This document shows positions 11,510 to 23,745 of a DNA stretch of 64,000 nucleotides, piece after piece (position 1 is the stretch's first letter; each line of letters begins with the position of its first letter). This stretch comes from Chrysomallon squamiferum. Taxonomy: Eukaryota > Mollusca > Gastropoda > Neomphalida > Peltospiridae. Location of the stretch: contig CM022674.1 of NCBI GenBank assembly GCA_012295275.1, forward strand, positions 7,277,436-7,341,435. Direction: 5' to 3'. The translations under genes and the position numbers were made by a program. Under the pieces are notes generated by a model. It was given only the letters and a program-made list of their open reading frames with translations. It was not told where the DNA came from and made no database searches.

Positions 11510-14500
11510 AAATAAAAATAGTTGATTAGCTTAAGTATATTTTGATTAAACTATATTATTTTAGCAGTGAATGACTTCATCTACAACAGTTACCTGACCT
11601 GTTTGGACACAACATTACAGAGGTAAATAAATCTAGGAGACAGATCTTCATATACAGCAGTCATAAAAATACAATGAAAGTTCCCTGTCAGACCAACTTT
11701 CTGATAGAATTTACAAAAGGAAGATGTTAATGATTTCTGTTATTTCATCTCACCCTTGTTATAAAGGACAAACATCAAGTTTTGAGGTTTTTCTCTTGAC
11801 AAGTGCATTGTTAACTATATTCAGTGTACTATATGGAGTTACCAACTCGTGATATTGGTGTCTATGTTTATATAACAGTATTATTGGTTTTTATTAACTA
11901 CATCACTTACAGAGTATGAAGTACTAGGAATGATATATTCAAAATTGACTATACATAATCAGTCACTGATATATTTATAATCAAATTTAATGACAAACAT
12001 ATCTTTTACAGCTGTTCATCCCATCAACATGGAAAAGATAACAACAGAGGTCATGTGCTATAGTGAATTTCTGATACTACTTAGTAATAGGATATTAGCT
12101 TCTTACAATATTTCTCCACATTATTGTTAAATACAACTAATATAAATTAAATATTCAATTTAAAAAACCCATTAAAAAAACCTCCAAACTGAAGCTGTAC
12201 CAGGACTGATGCAGTTAGGATAATGCGTCACGTTTCTCATTTTAATAACAAGATGTTTACAGAGGCTAACTTGAAAGTGATGCACTGAAGTAGTTCACTA
12301 CATCTAAAATGAACATGAAGTGTGTTATAATAAAAATAAAGTAGTGAATTGTACTAGTTGTAAAAATGGTCACACTGTCTATGATCAACAGAACTGAAGG
12401 TGTGATGTGCCAACCATTTAATTTTTGTTTATAACAACGCAGACTTTGAAAAAATTAAAGGAAAGATAATATCTGAGATATTCAACAAAATGACTTTCAT
12501 TTTCAAACATGAACCATGATTTTGTTGTAACCAGCTGTTCAAAAGTGCAATACTGCATTAAAAAGTCATCAAAAATAATCACAGTTGAAATAATTAAAAA
12601 TTAAATAATTTGTGGGGTTTTTTTTGTTGGTTTTTTATACAAATTCAGAAACAATTAGAAGTTGTTCTGTTTTGGCATTACACACACAAAAAAAAAAGTT
12701 GGTCAGAACAAGAAAACTAAATGTAAACTATACTGACATTAATTATTTTTGGTATACACTTGATACTTTTACAATACTGAATGACAAATTGCAACAGATA
12801 TTTCATACAATTTACATGTAGGCAACATTTTTACAATATTCAGTCTACAAAATTTAAAATAGAAAGAAAAAAGATAAATAAATAAATAACAATAACAACA
12901 AAAAATATAAAATAAAATATATCTATATATATACGCACATGCACACTACATAAAAAAGAGTAAAATTATATGTTTGTTTTACTGATTCATTTGTTAACAT
13001 ATCAACTGTGTGGTTTTTAAGAAGCAACTAACAAAGCATGCTCAGTTTTCATATTTAACAGTCATCAAATAAAGAAATATATATTAATTTATAAAAACAA
13101 ATTTTCTGATTTGTCCACAGACGTGTCATAAAAACCATACGAAAGAAATGAAAAACGATCTGTTAGTTCAAGGATATTCTCATTAAACAGAACATTATGA
13201 ATTAAGCTATATTTTTAGCAGTGAATGACTTCATGTACAACAGTGTTATCTGACTTGTTTGGACACAACATCAGAGGTAAATAAATCTAGGAGACAGATC
13301 TTCATATACAGCAGTTGTTAAAATACAATGAAAATTCCCTGTCAGACCAACTTTCTGATAGAATTTACAAGGAAGATGTTAATGATTTCTGTTATTTCAT
13401 CTCACCCTTGTTATCAATGACAAACGTCAAGTTTTGTTTTTTCTGTTGACAATTCATTGTTAACAAAACTATATTCAGTGTACTGCAACACATAAAATCT
13501 ACATGGAGTTATCAACTCATGATATTGGTATCTATGTTTATATAACAGTATTATTGGTTTTTATTAACTACATCACTTACAGAGTATGAAGTACTAGGAA
13601 TGGTATATTCAAAATTGACTATACATAATCAGTCACTGATATATTTATAATCAAATTTAATGACAAACATATCTTTTACAGCTGTTCATTCCATCAACAT
13701 GGAAAAGATAACAACAGAGGTGATGTGCTATAGTGAATTTCTGATACTACTTAGTAATAGGATATTAGCTTCTTACAATATTTCTCCACATTATTTTGTT
13801 AAATACAACTAATATAAATAACCAATTTAATAACTAAATATCTCATCATATTCTACACTGTGAACTTGTCATTAAGATCTGATCTGTTAAATGTTAATCA
13901 CTGAGCTTATAACCTAACATTTCAGACAGCAGATCTTGCTGATGTTTCACAGATAGAAATATCTGCTATCAATGGAGGAGTGCATTTGTGTGTGAACGAC
14001 ACTGATAAAAGTAATCTGCCAAATAAGCAATGAAAAATGTTCATGGATAAAAAAAGATGCTCTCATCAGAATTGTTCTCAGGATAAATTAAATATTCAAT
14101 TTAAAAAACCCTCCAAACTGAAGCTGTACCAGGACTGATGCAGTTAGGATAATGCGTCACATTTCTCATTTTAATAACAAGATGTTTACAGAGGCTAACT
14201 TGAAAGTGATGCACTGAAGTAGTTCACTACATCTAAAATGAACATGAAGTGTGTTATAATAAAATGAATAAATATATAATAAAAATAAAGTAGTGAATTG
14301 TACTAGTTGTAAAAATGGTCACACTGTCTATGATAACAGAACAACTGAAGGTGTGATGTGCCAACCATTTAATTTTTGTTTATAACAATGCAGACTTTGA
14401 AAAAATTAAAGGAAAGATAATATCTGAGATATTCAACAAAATGACTTTCATTTTCAAACATGAACCCTGATTCTGTTATAACCAGCTGTTCAAAAGTGCA

Positions 14501-15870
14501 ATACTGCATGACAAAAGTCATCAAAAATAATCACAGTTGAAATAATTAAAAATTAAATAATTTGTGGGCGTTTTTTTGTTGGTTTTTTAAAAATTCAAAC
14601 AATTAGAAGTTGTTCTGTTTTGGCAAAAACACCAAAAAAAAAGTTGGTCAGAACAAGAAAACTAAATGTAAACTAGCTGACAGTAATCCAGGACTTGATA
14701 CTGTTACAATACTGAATGACAAATTAGATATTTCATACAATTTACATGTAGGCAACATTTTTACAATATTCAACAAAATTTAAAATTAAATAAATAACAA
14801 TAACAACAAAAATTTAAAATAAAATATATCTATACATATACGCACATGCACACACTACATAAAAAAAAAAGAGTAAAATTATATGTTTTACTGATTCAAT
14901 TGTTAACATATCAACTGTGTGGTTTTTAAGAAGCAACTAACAAACATGCTCAGTTTTCATATTTAACAGTCATCAAATAAAGAAATATATATTAATTTAT
15001 AAAAACAAATTTTCTGATTTGTCCACAGACGTGTCATAAAAACCATACGAAAGAAATGAAAAACGATTTGTTAGTTCAAGGATATTCTCATTAAACAGAA
15101 CATTATGAATTAAGCTTTATTTTTAGCAGTGAATGTCTTCATGTACAACAGTGTTATCTCACTTGTTTGGACACAACATCAGAGGTCAATAAATCTAGGA
15201 GACAGATCTTCGTATACAGCAGTCGTAAAAATACAATGAAAATTCCCTGTCAGACCAACTTTCTGATAGAATTTACAAGGAAGATGTTAATGATTTCTGT
15301 TATTTCATCTCACCCTTGTTATCAACGACAAACATCAAGTTTTGAGTTTTTTCTATTGATGAATGCATTGTTAACACAACTATATTAAATGTACTGCAAC
15401 ACATAAAATCTATATGGAGTTACCAACTTGTGATATTGGTGTCTATGTTTATATATCAGTCTTACTGGTTTTATTAACTACATCACTTTCAGAGTATTAA
15501 GTTTTACTGATGATGTACATAATCAACTACACACTCAAATTTAACAACAAATATATTCTTATACAGCTCTTTGCCCAGTCAATTTGCAAAAGATTCTCAG
15601 TGTTCAAGATAACTGACAAGATGTACTATCAATGAACTACTGATACTGAAATAATAAAATTTATTCAAGATGTGTCTTGATGCAAATTTGACTATTTCTC
15701 ATTATTTTGTTAAAAAACATTTAAAAAAAATAAAAATAAATAACTGATTTAATTTCTACAGTCAACTTGTCATTAAGATCCAATCTATTAAATGTTAATC
15801 ATTGAGCTTATAACCTAACATTTCAGACAGCAGATCTTGTCAGTGCTTGAGAGATAGAAATAGTAGATGA
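11510..15870. repeat. three-copy noncoding tandem duplication (unit about 1.65-1.9 kb)
   Basis: A block beginning near the phrase TTAGCAGTGAATG starts at about 11568, 13216 and 15122. Copy 1 (about 1,648 bp) and copy 2 (about 1,906 bp) are very similar. Copy 2 contains about 260 bp (about 13815-14080) missing from copy 1. Part of that segment is also in copy 3 (about 15755-15865), so copy 1 probably lost it by deletion. Copy 3 is partial and diverges after about 15480. None of the copies has a credible reading frame. They could be intergenic or the long 3'UTR of the minus-strand gene whose putative last exon is at 17274-17504. Confidence 0.9.
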
Positions 15871-17273
15871 ATTAAACTGAAATTCTCATTATCAGCAACT
15901 GATACTTTGCAGGTATTTACCAAAATACCAAAAAGACAACTATTTTAATTGCAGATATAGTCACATCTAACTTATTGCTATTATTACTAAAAGTTCTGCA
16001 GTGACCCTTTATCGTGTCCATCTCAGTCTGTAAGGGTCAGTAATTACAAAGCTGTACCACAATGCTTGACGAGAAATGGGAAGAAAAAGATAAAAAAGAT
16101 AGAAAAAGGGCATTTTCCCTATTACTACAGTGAAGTAAAGGTATACATAATTTTAAGTTTATTATAACAAAGTACAGTCTCATTCTTCAATAAGCAGCAG
16201 CTGTTCTTTTTGTTTTAATGAACTGTCAACAGACATTTTCATTGTTAAATTGTAAAGTTAGGTCACTGGAACTAAGGAAAGCTTGACATTTATTATCACT
16301 GAACTTCATACTGGAATAAACACTGAAATGCATCATCTGTGGTGTACAGATCATTACAGCTGACAGCAATGAAAGTTATAATAGATTTACTTCCCCAAGT
16401 AAATGTGGAATAAGACAAGACAGTAACTTAGAATAACACAGACCACTTGCATCAGATTATATTTTTACAGCTTCAATAATATATACATACAAAAGGGAAA
16501 AAGTCAACGATACATTGGTTTGTTATCAAAACTTCAAATGACCAGTACCAGCAGCAATCAAACTCAAGATTATTCTTGTTGCCAGCATGAAGAAAAAACA
16601 AAAAATGCAAAAACCTAGCATCTGTTTACTGAAAGAGTTGCTACATGTTACTGGAATTCCTGTGTTGCCTGTGTTGAAGAAACAACATGAAGTTCAGAAA
16701 TCTCCTCCCCAACAAAGTTGCTATGTATTTCTAGGAAAAAAAACATTACTAAGTGAAAAACAGAAGAAAAAAAAAGAAAACAAAAAAGAAAACAAAAAAG
16801 GTAGTTTTGAATAAACATTTAAATAATTTCATCTTGCTTTTCCGAAACCTGGCTTTGTAGACAAAAATTATATATCACATTAATGTAACTGTAATTGAGA
16901 CAAAAAAATCTTACAGAAATGTTTAAAATATAAATAATAATTATTATTATTTTTTAAACATTAGGTAAACTTTTGTAATGGCTGAGAAGAACTGATTGCT
17001 GTTCTATGGTTTCTGTTGTCAACCAGCTGGTCGTAGGTTTGTTTTGGCTGTATTTGGAGAGGAATGGTGGTGCAGAGCTGCTCTTTTTTGTTTTTAAACA
17101 CTGAGTAATCTTCATCAGCTAAACATGCATCTCCTAACAAGCTGGTCAGCAGACAGTGCTGCACTCTAAGCCTGGTTTTTTCTGTTGGAGCATTTCTCTA
17201 TTTCCCAGTTGGCATAAAATTTGAAAACTGAATGAAGCGGTTGACAATTTTAACTTTAGAATGTGTGATCTTT
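15871..17273. other. possible 3'UTR or intergenic sequence
   Basis: No gene is established. A minus-strand open stretch at about 16961-17189 (77 codons ending at TAA) has non-repetitive composition but a weak acceptor and no recognisable homology. The interval may be 3'UTR of the exon to its right. Confidence 0.35.
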
Positions 17274-17504
17274 CTAAAACTGCAGTACAGAGGATGTTGT
17301 TGGATTTGTTTCTTCTTTTAACCTGACGTCTCCTTCATCGTCTGGTATGTCACTGCTCAGTAAAAATTTTGGATGTTCTGCAATAATCTCCAGATGACCA
17401 AGATGCATGATGTTAACTGCACTGAATGCAGCATTAGCCAGAATACTTTTCTGTTTAAGATTGACAATTGGTCTGTCTTTGAGAACAAGTGAACGATATC
17501 GTTT
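17274..17504 (-). CDS. putative terminal exon of an unidentified gene
   Basis: A minus-strand frame of 76 codons runs from a plausible acceptor (CATTATAG, 17505-17508) to a TAG stop at 17274-17276. Its composition looks like protein rather than repeat translation: it contains ILANAAFSAVNIMHLGHLEI and then an acidic tail SSDIPDDEGD. Its only methionine codon is internal, so an ATG-based search would show just the last 45 or so residues. I do not recognise the family and found no convincing upstream exon between 17505 and 21600. It could be a real last exon with a long 3'UTR to the left, or a decayed gene fragment. Confidence 0.35.
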   Translation of the reverse strand, partial: KRYRSLVLKDRPIVNLKQKSILANAAFSAVNIMHLGHLEIIAEHPKFLLSSDIPDDEGDVRLKEETNPTTSSVLQF

Positions 17505-18184
17505 CTATAATGGATTAAACACATAGTAGAGAACATTTTGTTAAAACAAAACATAAAACACGTTTATATCTTTTACTGAGAATCATTTTTAACCCTTTTG
17601 ATATGACAATTTTCCAAGACTTTTCAAAACAAAAAGGTGAAAACATTTGAAGGTTCTTGAAATAGTATGTTCCAGTTTCCAAAACCTCAGCAAACCACAT
17701 CTACAAATCATCTTTTGTGACTGGTTGAAAAGCAGAAAAATACACAAAATGTCATTGTCCAATAGACAGAATTCTTATTCTGTGTAACGGCTGGTATTTA
17801 TTATAAACCATTAATCCTGAAATATAACAAATAAACAATTCTTAATACATACATCAATATACATCAAATTACGTCAGCTGTTAGATGCCATGTAAACATA
17901 TATATACAAACAAAGTCAACAAATAAATTTAGAATTTAGATTAGAACAGTGTATACAGCTATGCAAAAATATTAATGGTAACAATAATAATATACATATG
18001 CTTCCTTTATTTTATCACATATCAGATGTTTAAGAAAACATCAGTTTAATATTTGATCTACAAATCTCTGTTTTTAAAAAAAAATCAAAATAAAATAATA
18101 TAATATAAAATAAATAATCTACAAATTTCTGTTGCCAAATGTTTTACTACGATAGTGCCTACAGGTTTTCTGCAGCATGATTTT
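17505..18184. other. possible intron or intergenic
   Basis: AT-rich sequence. A minus-strand open frame at 17515-17700 has no supported splice boundaries. Nothing else was recognised. Confidence 0.35.
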
Positions 18185-19120
18185 TTTCTCTCCAGAATCT
18201 TTTTTCGAAATTTTCCTTTCCGGTAGATACATTTTTATTAAATTTTTCTACTTATTACATTCGGGTTCTTACTTAAATTTCACTATTTTGGAAAAAAATT
18301 AAAGCCTGAGAGAAAAAAAGAGAGAAAAAAAATCATATTTATTTTAATAGAAAAAAATAAATAAAACGCAATTATACACACCAATGCGATAAGCTGTTCT
18401 TTGACAATCCTCTTTTTTGAAATTTGAAAAGTATTTCAAATTTAAATAAATATGTCTTAAATTAATTTAAAACATTTATTTACCATTTAGTTTTACTTAA
18501 ATCTAAATTTAGATAAACGTGGTTGTTCCCATCGCTTCCCGCCGTTTTTGGCATCACAGGGCTGGTACTAAACTCTCAAGGATTAATTTCTGTTAATTCA
18601 ATTATAAGCGTAATACAAACGGTCACCGGTAATTACACGGTAAAATGGGGAGGGGGGCAAATCAAAAGAAAAAAATCACTAAATCATTTTTGGGGGGGTT
18701 TCAAAATCTTTTGTCGAAATTTTCCTTTCCGGTAGATACATTTTATTAATTTTTCTAGTTATTTGATTCGCGTTGGTTCTTATTTTTCACTATTATGGAA
18801 AACAGCGAAATCTAGAGGGGAAAAAAAAAAGTTTACAGAACTGGAATTATACACACCTATAAGCCGTTCTCCGACCATCCTGTTTTTGGAAATGCTTTAA
18901 ATTATTTAAAAACATTTATTTTCCATTTAGTTTTAGATAAATTTAAGTAGTAAGTTCAGTAAAACATGGCTGTGTCCATCAGTTCCTGCCGATTTTGGCA
19001 TAACAAGCCTGGTACTCAGCTCTCAGGGATTAATTACAGTTAATTCAATTATAAGCGTAATACAAACGGTCGCCGGTAATTACATAGCTATTAAAACTGT
19101 GGGGCGTGGGGGGGATCACT
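18185..19120. repeat. two-copy diverged tandem duplication (unit about 480 bp)
   Basis: Shared blocks recur in the same order. CGAAATTTTCCTTTCCGGTA occurs near 18208 and 18714, AATTATACACACC near 18371 and 18846, and TTCAATTATAAGCGTAATAC near 18597 and 19041. The two copies differ by many substitutions and small indels. The short plus-strand open frame at 18523-18735 lies across copy 1 and is not conserved in copy 2, so the duplication appears noncoding. Confidence 0.85.
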
Positions 19121-20314
19121 AAACGTTTCTTTTTTTCTTTTTTTTTTTTTTTTTTTTTATCCCAAATTAATAAAATTAATAAAAATAATAATTATATTAT
19201 AAAAAAAAATAATACAATAGTACTTTTTACTCTCTTCCAGTATTATTTTTATTTTTGTTTTTCGTTGTTTTCATTCAGTTATTCACATTTTAGTTGTAGG
19301 TACTGTAAACAAATATGCCAGACTGTTCCCATTATGTGAACACAAAAACGTTATATAAGTACATAGTCATAACAGCAAAATGGGTAGATTATTTAAATTT
19401 ATATAATAGTATAAACTGGTAAACAATATAAAGACAAGTGACAAAATAATTCAAAAGACATTCAAAAGAATTCCAAAGCAAAACTGTTTATACAAAATTA
19501 TGCGATATATTCAAGTTTATTTTTATAGTAAGAGTATAAGTAAAGCAATTAACATTTAGTTATTAAACAGATCCTTTAATATAATGGTTCTTCCCTTTAA
19601 ACTAATTAATACCGATGTGGTGTATGAATTAAATAAAAAGTGAAATATGCATCATTAAATAAAACCTGCATGTTTTATGTCGCATTATCATAGATTGAGA
19701 TACAAGTGAGAAACATAATGAAAACTAACCACCTGAAAGCTTAAACTTACCTAAGATAAAAAATTAATCACTAACCAAAACGAGACCAGATTAAAACTTC
19801 CCGCTGGTATCACTATAATTTTAATTCTTTTCACAAACAACGAATGGAGTAGTGTATCCAGACTAAACAGCTTAATGAATTTCGTAAGCTTCAAATTAAT
19901 GAAACATTTTATAAAATTTCACTACATTTTATTTTTTCTTGAATATGATCCACACTTCATACGCTAACAGTGACTTTAGAAAGTTTCTCAGATTGTAGCA
20001 ATTCCTGAAAAACCATTTATTCAAGATGAGAACTTAAAACTTTTGATAAGGCGAAGAAAATTTATGAGGAGAGAGACTGAGAAATGTGCTAGCGAATTTG
20101 CAAGTACCAGATCATTCAGCCTGGGACGGAAGATGACAAATACAGCTAGTTCTCCCCTAACAGTTTATGTTTGTACTCAGCGTGTTTACTCCCGTTTGTA
20201 CGAATCGCTTCTTGGAATGTCATGACAATAAATAACCAATACAGCTATAAATATACATGCATATGTTACAGGAAATATGTATAATTCCTGAACAACTCAG
20301 AAATTAAGTATAAT
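19121..20314. other. intergenic
   Basis: Starts with a T-rich tract (about 19125-19160). No gene is recognised. The minus strand at about 20040-20225 might hold degraded downstream sequence of the integrase remnant, but the match is too weak to call. Confidence 0.4.
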
Positions 20315-20640
20315 GCCTCATTCACTCAGGAAAATGGCTGCAAGTAGATCATCCTCTGACACCAGTCGATTGAGAATTTCAGAAAGGAGGCCACGTGATG
20401 ACAAGGCCAGTGCGAGTACCAGAACCGAATACTGCAGCAAACGGAGAACAATTAATTTGACTGTAAAGATAGGAGTTCGTCTGAAACTGAACAAATCTGA
20501 GTTCAGCAGTCCATTCATTTCTGTTATTATCTTGTAAATAACAAACAAGTATGTCCTCAATGTCACAGTTTGCTTTATATATGAACCCTTGTATCTGTGG
20601 ATATCTTGGTTTCTCATGGATCATCATCAAACTTTGGCCA
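20315..20640 (-). mobile_element. decayed KRBA2/SCAND3-type integrase fragment
   Basis: On the minus strand, one frame (about 20640-20385) gives a series typical of retroelement- or Ginger-derived integrase domains found in KRBA2-like proteins: HEKPRYPQIQGFIYKANCDIE, then ILVCYLQDNN, then FVQFQTN, then a degraded AVFGSGTRTGL block. In intact relatives the first block reads roughly as a PRHPQSQGSVERAN motif; the E of that core is replaced here. The next part of the family, LLSEILNRLVSEDDLLAAI, is found in another frame (about 20400-20320), so the copy is frameshifted. Upstream catalytic residues are not found. It is a dead fragment of an integrase-bearing element or a domesticated relative. 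Confidence 0.7.
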
Positions 20641-21585
20641 CTTTAATAGTCCAGTGACTACTCATAATTATTTTCAGAAATTTCCAGGAATTATACATAT
20701 TCCCTGATAATATATATTTCCTGCAAAATGCATCATCTATCTTCATATTAGACCATCACTATCCACATAATAGTCTCCTCATTGTTAATATAACGATTCT
20801 TTAATCATTGTTTTAGACATTTCATTTGGTAGTTTGTATATAACTTGTGACTGTTGCATGTGTGGCCAACCTGACATGCTGTTAATGAGAGACTCTGTTT
20901 TTGAATCATACCACTGCTTACGACTTTTGTGATTTAAGCCTGTATTTACAGCTGTGACAAAAGTGCTTGTCAGAGAGACAAAGAGGATTAAAAACTATTA
21001 AAAAGAAAACAAGATTTAAAAACAAGAACAAACAACAATCTGAAATCAGAACAACAAAACAAACCTGAAAAACAATGAAAAGTAAAGAAAGAAAATCTTT
21101 TTACAAATACAATTCTAAAGCCGTCTTTATTATTTCTTTCTTTCTTTTATGCAAAATAAATGCATGAATGAATGAATAAATAAATAAATAAATTTTAAAA
21201 ATCCCGAAATAAACCTATCTCTTGCATAGAAGCAGCTATATCGATTCAAATGTCCGCTTGAGCTTTCCTACGCTGGTGAAACTATTATACATAAAATAAA
21301 TAAAAATACAATAAAATAAAAAATAAAAATAATATAACATTCGCCCTGAAAACATGTTCAGGGGGTAATAACAAGAATTCATTATTTAAGCTAGAAAACA
21401 TGTTCGGACCATGACTATCTCTAAATATATTAACATTAATATCTGATATGGGTTTTTCCAAGATAAAAATAACTTTCGTCAGAAAGCTATTCGGACATTA
21501 TTTAAAATGTCTTGCAAAAAAACTGCGTATAGTTATCAATCCGTGAATAAATATCTAACCCAAGGTTATATAGGCTTTCAATTCT
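20641..21585. other. intergenic
   Basis: AT-rich sequence with short TAAA runs (about 21170-21195). No gene is recognised on either strand. Confidence 0.45.
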
Positions 21586-21597
21586 CACGCATGCGCT
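21586..21597. promoter_or_regulatory. NRF-1-like palindromic site
   Basis: The sequence CACGCATGCGCT closely matches the NRF-1 core. It lies in an unusually CpG-containing patch just upstream of the inferred leader exon of the first acyltransferase gene. Confidence 0.4.
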
Positions 21598-21619
21598 GTT
21601 TGAACAGGGGAAATCTGAA

Positions 21620-21706
21620 ATCGGAGACAACAACAAACTTTGACACAGATTACGTCAGTGACGGACGGAGTCCTGTTTATTGACTCCTGGGAATACAGAT
21701 TTTAGC
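21620..21706 (+). promoter_or_regulatory. probable noncoding first exon of acyltransferase gene A, with CRE-like site
   Basis: A GTAAGT donor at 21707 and a TTATTAG acceptor at 22231-22233 define a likely 5'UTR intron ending 13 nt before the gene A ATG. A CRE-like TTACGTCA sits at 21650-21657. The exon's left end is approximate. It is inferred from splice signals and base composition. Confidence 0.4.
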
Positions 21707-22053
21707 GTAAGTTGCCGTGTTGTTAGTTTTACATTTTTTTAAACTGTCATTATCCGAACCATGTGCATATTGATGATGTAAAGCAAATTTTGTTTAATTT
21801 CTGAAACTGAACAAATTTTAACAGGTATTTTCCAAGTACCGTAAATACTCTTAATAAACCAAACCCGAAAAAAAGCATAGTCATTCACGAAAGTGTGTTT
21901 TAAAAACATGCTTATTATAAGTCAATTAGTTGTTATGTGTACTGAAGTTTATACATAAGATTAGTTGAATAATAAATAATAAATATTAATAATTTGAGCT
22001 TAGTTTTGAATTAGCGCAAACTTTAATTAATACACTTCAATATTGTAAAAAAC

Positions 22054-22084
<31 letters not shown>

Positions 22085-22246
22085 GGAAATAAATAAATAA
22101 ATAAATAAATAAGAATAATAATAAGAAAGAAAGCAAGAATGAAAGAAAAAATATATAATTTAAAGATAATTATCAGGTTTAAGTATCATTTCAGATTTAA
22201 ACTTTTTATTATTATTTTTGTTTTATTTATTAGGACAACTTAAAAA

Positions 22247-23745
22247 ATGTTGCTGGAGGCTGGATTAGCTGTGGTACTTGTAGCAGTAATAACATACATG
22301 TTTACGAAGTCCAAGAAGGAAAATATTGATGACCTTCGAATAACGGACAATCGACGTCCACTTGGCTTTTTTGAACGACACATGGCCTCCGATGAAACTC
22401 CAGGTGCAAGCATAACGCATGCATGCATCATTTCATCAAAACGTCAACTGACCTCTGCTCAGATTCTCAAAGCAGCGCAAAAAATAACCGATCGTCATCA
22501 GTTGTTGCGGTCGAGGGTTGAGAGAACCAGTACAAACAAAGCATTCTTTATTGCTATAAATAACTTTTCTGTCCCATTTGTTGAAGTGGATTCCAACTCC
22601 TGGCAGGACGTCATGGAAGAGAAGCTGTTGACGACATACAATAAGTCCTCCGGTCCTCTCTGGTGCCTTTCATTTCTTCCTCAAGTTCATTATAAAACAG
22701 AATCCAGTTCTGATGTCAAAGATGACGATTATCCGTTTCAGTCTGCTGTCGTTTTGGTTTTGATCATGTGATAATTGATGGATGTTCACGCACCCGATTG
22801 GCTAATGAGTTTCTGACATTTCTGGATGACGTCATCAAAGGTGTAGATACGACTGTAGCACCAATGGAAATGCGGCCTGCTATGGAATACTATATCGCAG
22901 ATAAAATAAATCCGGATGTTTTTCATAAACTCTTAGGTTTTGTGGTGAAGATACTTATTCACGTTCCAGGAATGAATAAAATTTTATCAGCACGTTTTAT
23001 GAAGAAAAATATGTACGCAGAAAAATTTGGTTTGGAAGAGGAAAGAAATCCTGACGTTGCTAAGAAGACCTGCATAATTCCCACTGAGTTTTCACGAGAA
23101 GAAACCAGCAAGCTGTTGTCGAAATGTAAAGAACACGGGTGTACAATGTACGGGGTGATTCAGGCATCCGCGTTGGTGGCATTGTCAAAACTGTTTCAAG
23201 GAGACCAGATCATTGACGATATGACGTTTGATTTTGCCTGCACTGTAAACGTTCGGCCGTTTATTGAAGGAAATCCGGTACCGCCGGACTGCCTTGGCAC
23301 ATACTTCTTACCCTTGATGCTGTCACAGACCATATCAGCAACAAACAAGCTGGATCGAGACTTTTGGAAATTAGCTGCCGAGGCAACAGAACTAATTAAG
23401 AAAGCAGTAAATAAAGGAGAATGTTTTCTCTGGATGAAATTCATGGGCATAATGTTTGCCTTGAAACTAAAGAGTGGTCACAGATATCCTGTCTTGTCAT
23501 CAATAACGAATCTCGGGTACTGCAAGTTCCTTGAACGAAGTGACGAAAGCGAGGTGAAATTTCGGGCGATGCACTCGTGCATGGCGGAGCACCACAACGG
23601 ACCAATCTTTTCAAACCGAGTAATCACGTTTAACGGTCAGATGTTTTCTACCGTCTGCTACTACACAAACGTCACAAGCAGAGAAACAGCCATCGAATTC
23701 GCTGACTTAGTAAATAAAACACTGCGAGCTGCAATGAATGAATGA
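22247..23745 (+). CDS. membrane-anchored HHxxxDG acyltransferase, copy A (frame-broken)
   Basis: The protein (about 499 aa once the frame is joined) has an N-terminal hydrophobic anchor (residues about 4-20, GLAVVLVAVITYMF). It then has an RRPLGFFER segment (36-44) like the start of condensation/PapA/alcohol-acetyltransferase folds, the catalytic DHVIIDG (173-179) corresponding to HHxxxDG, and a late ITNLG motif. The family uses the second His as general base to move an acyl group from a thioester donor to an alcohol or amine; the substrate here is unknown. The first His of the motif is Asp, while the catalytic second His is kept. Reading changes frame at 22751-22757 (GTTTTGG), where one more T restores continuity. 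The ORF is 1,499 nt, one short of a whole number of codons. Copy B lies 2 kb downstream. It is either a functional gene with an assembly error or a recent pseudogene. Confidence 0.82.
22752..22755 (+). other. 1-nt frame break in acyltransferase A at TTTT
   Basis: The upstream frame runs into TGA at the catalytic motif, while the downstream frame gives FGFDHVIIDG. Comparison with copy B (VVFGFHHVIIDG) shows a single missing T. It falls exactly at the active-site block. Confidence 0.8.

Noticed and set aside
16961-17189. 77-codon minus-strand open stretch
   Set aside because: Composition looks coding, but the acceptor is weak, there is no ATG and no family match. It was left as part of the interval description.
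20043-20225. Plus-strand ORF and a minus-strand stretch of similar length
   Set aside because: Neither has support. The minus strand could be decayed integrase-element sequence but the match is too weak.
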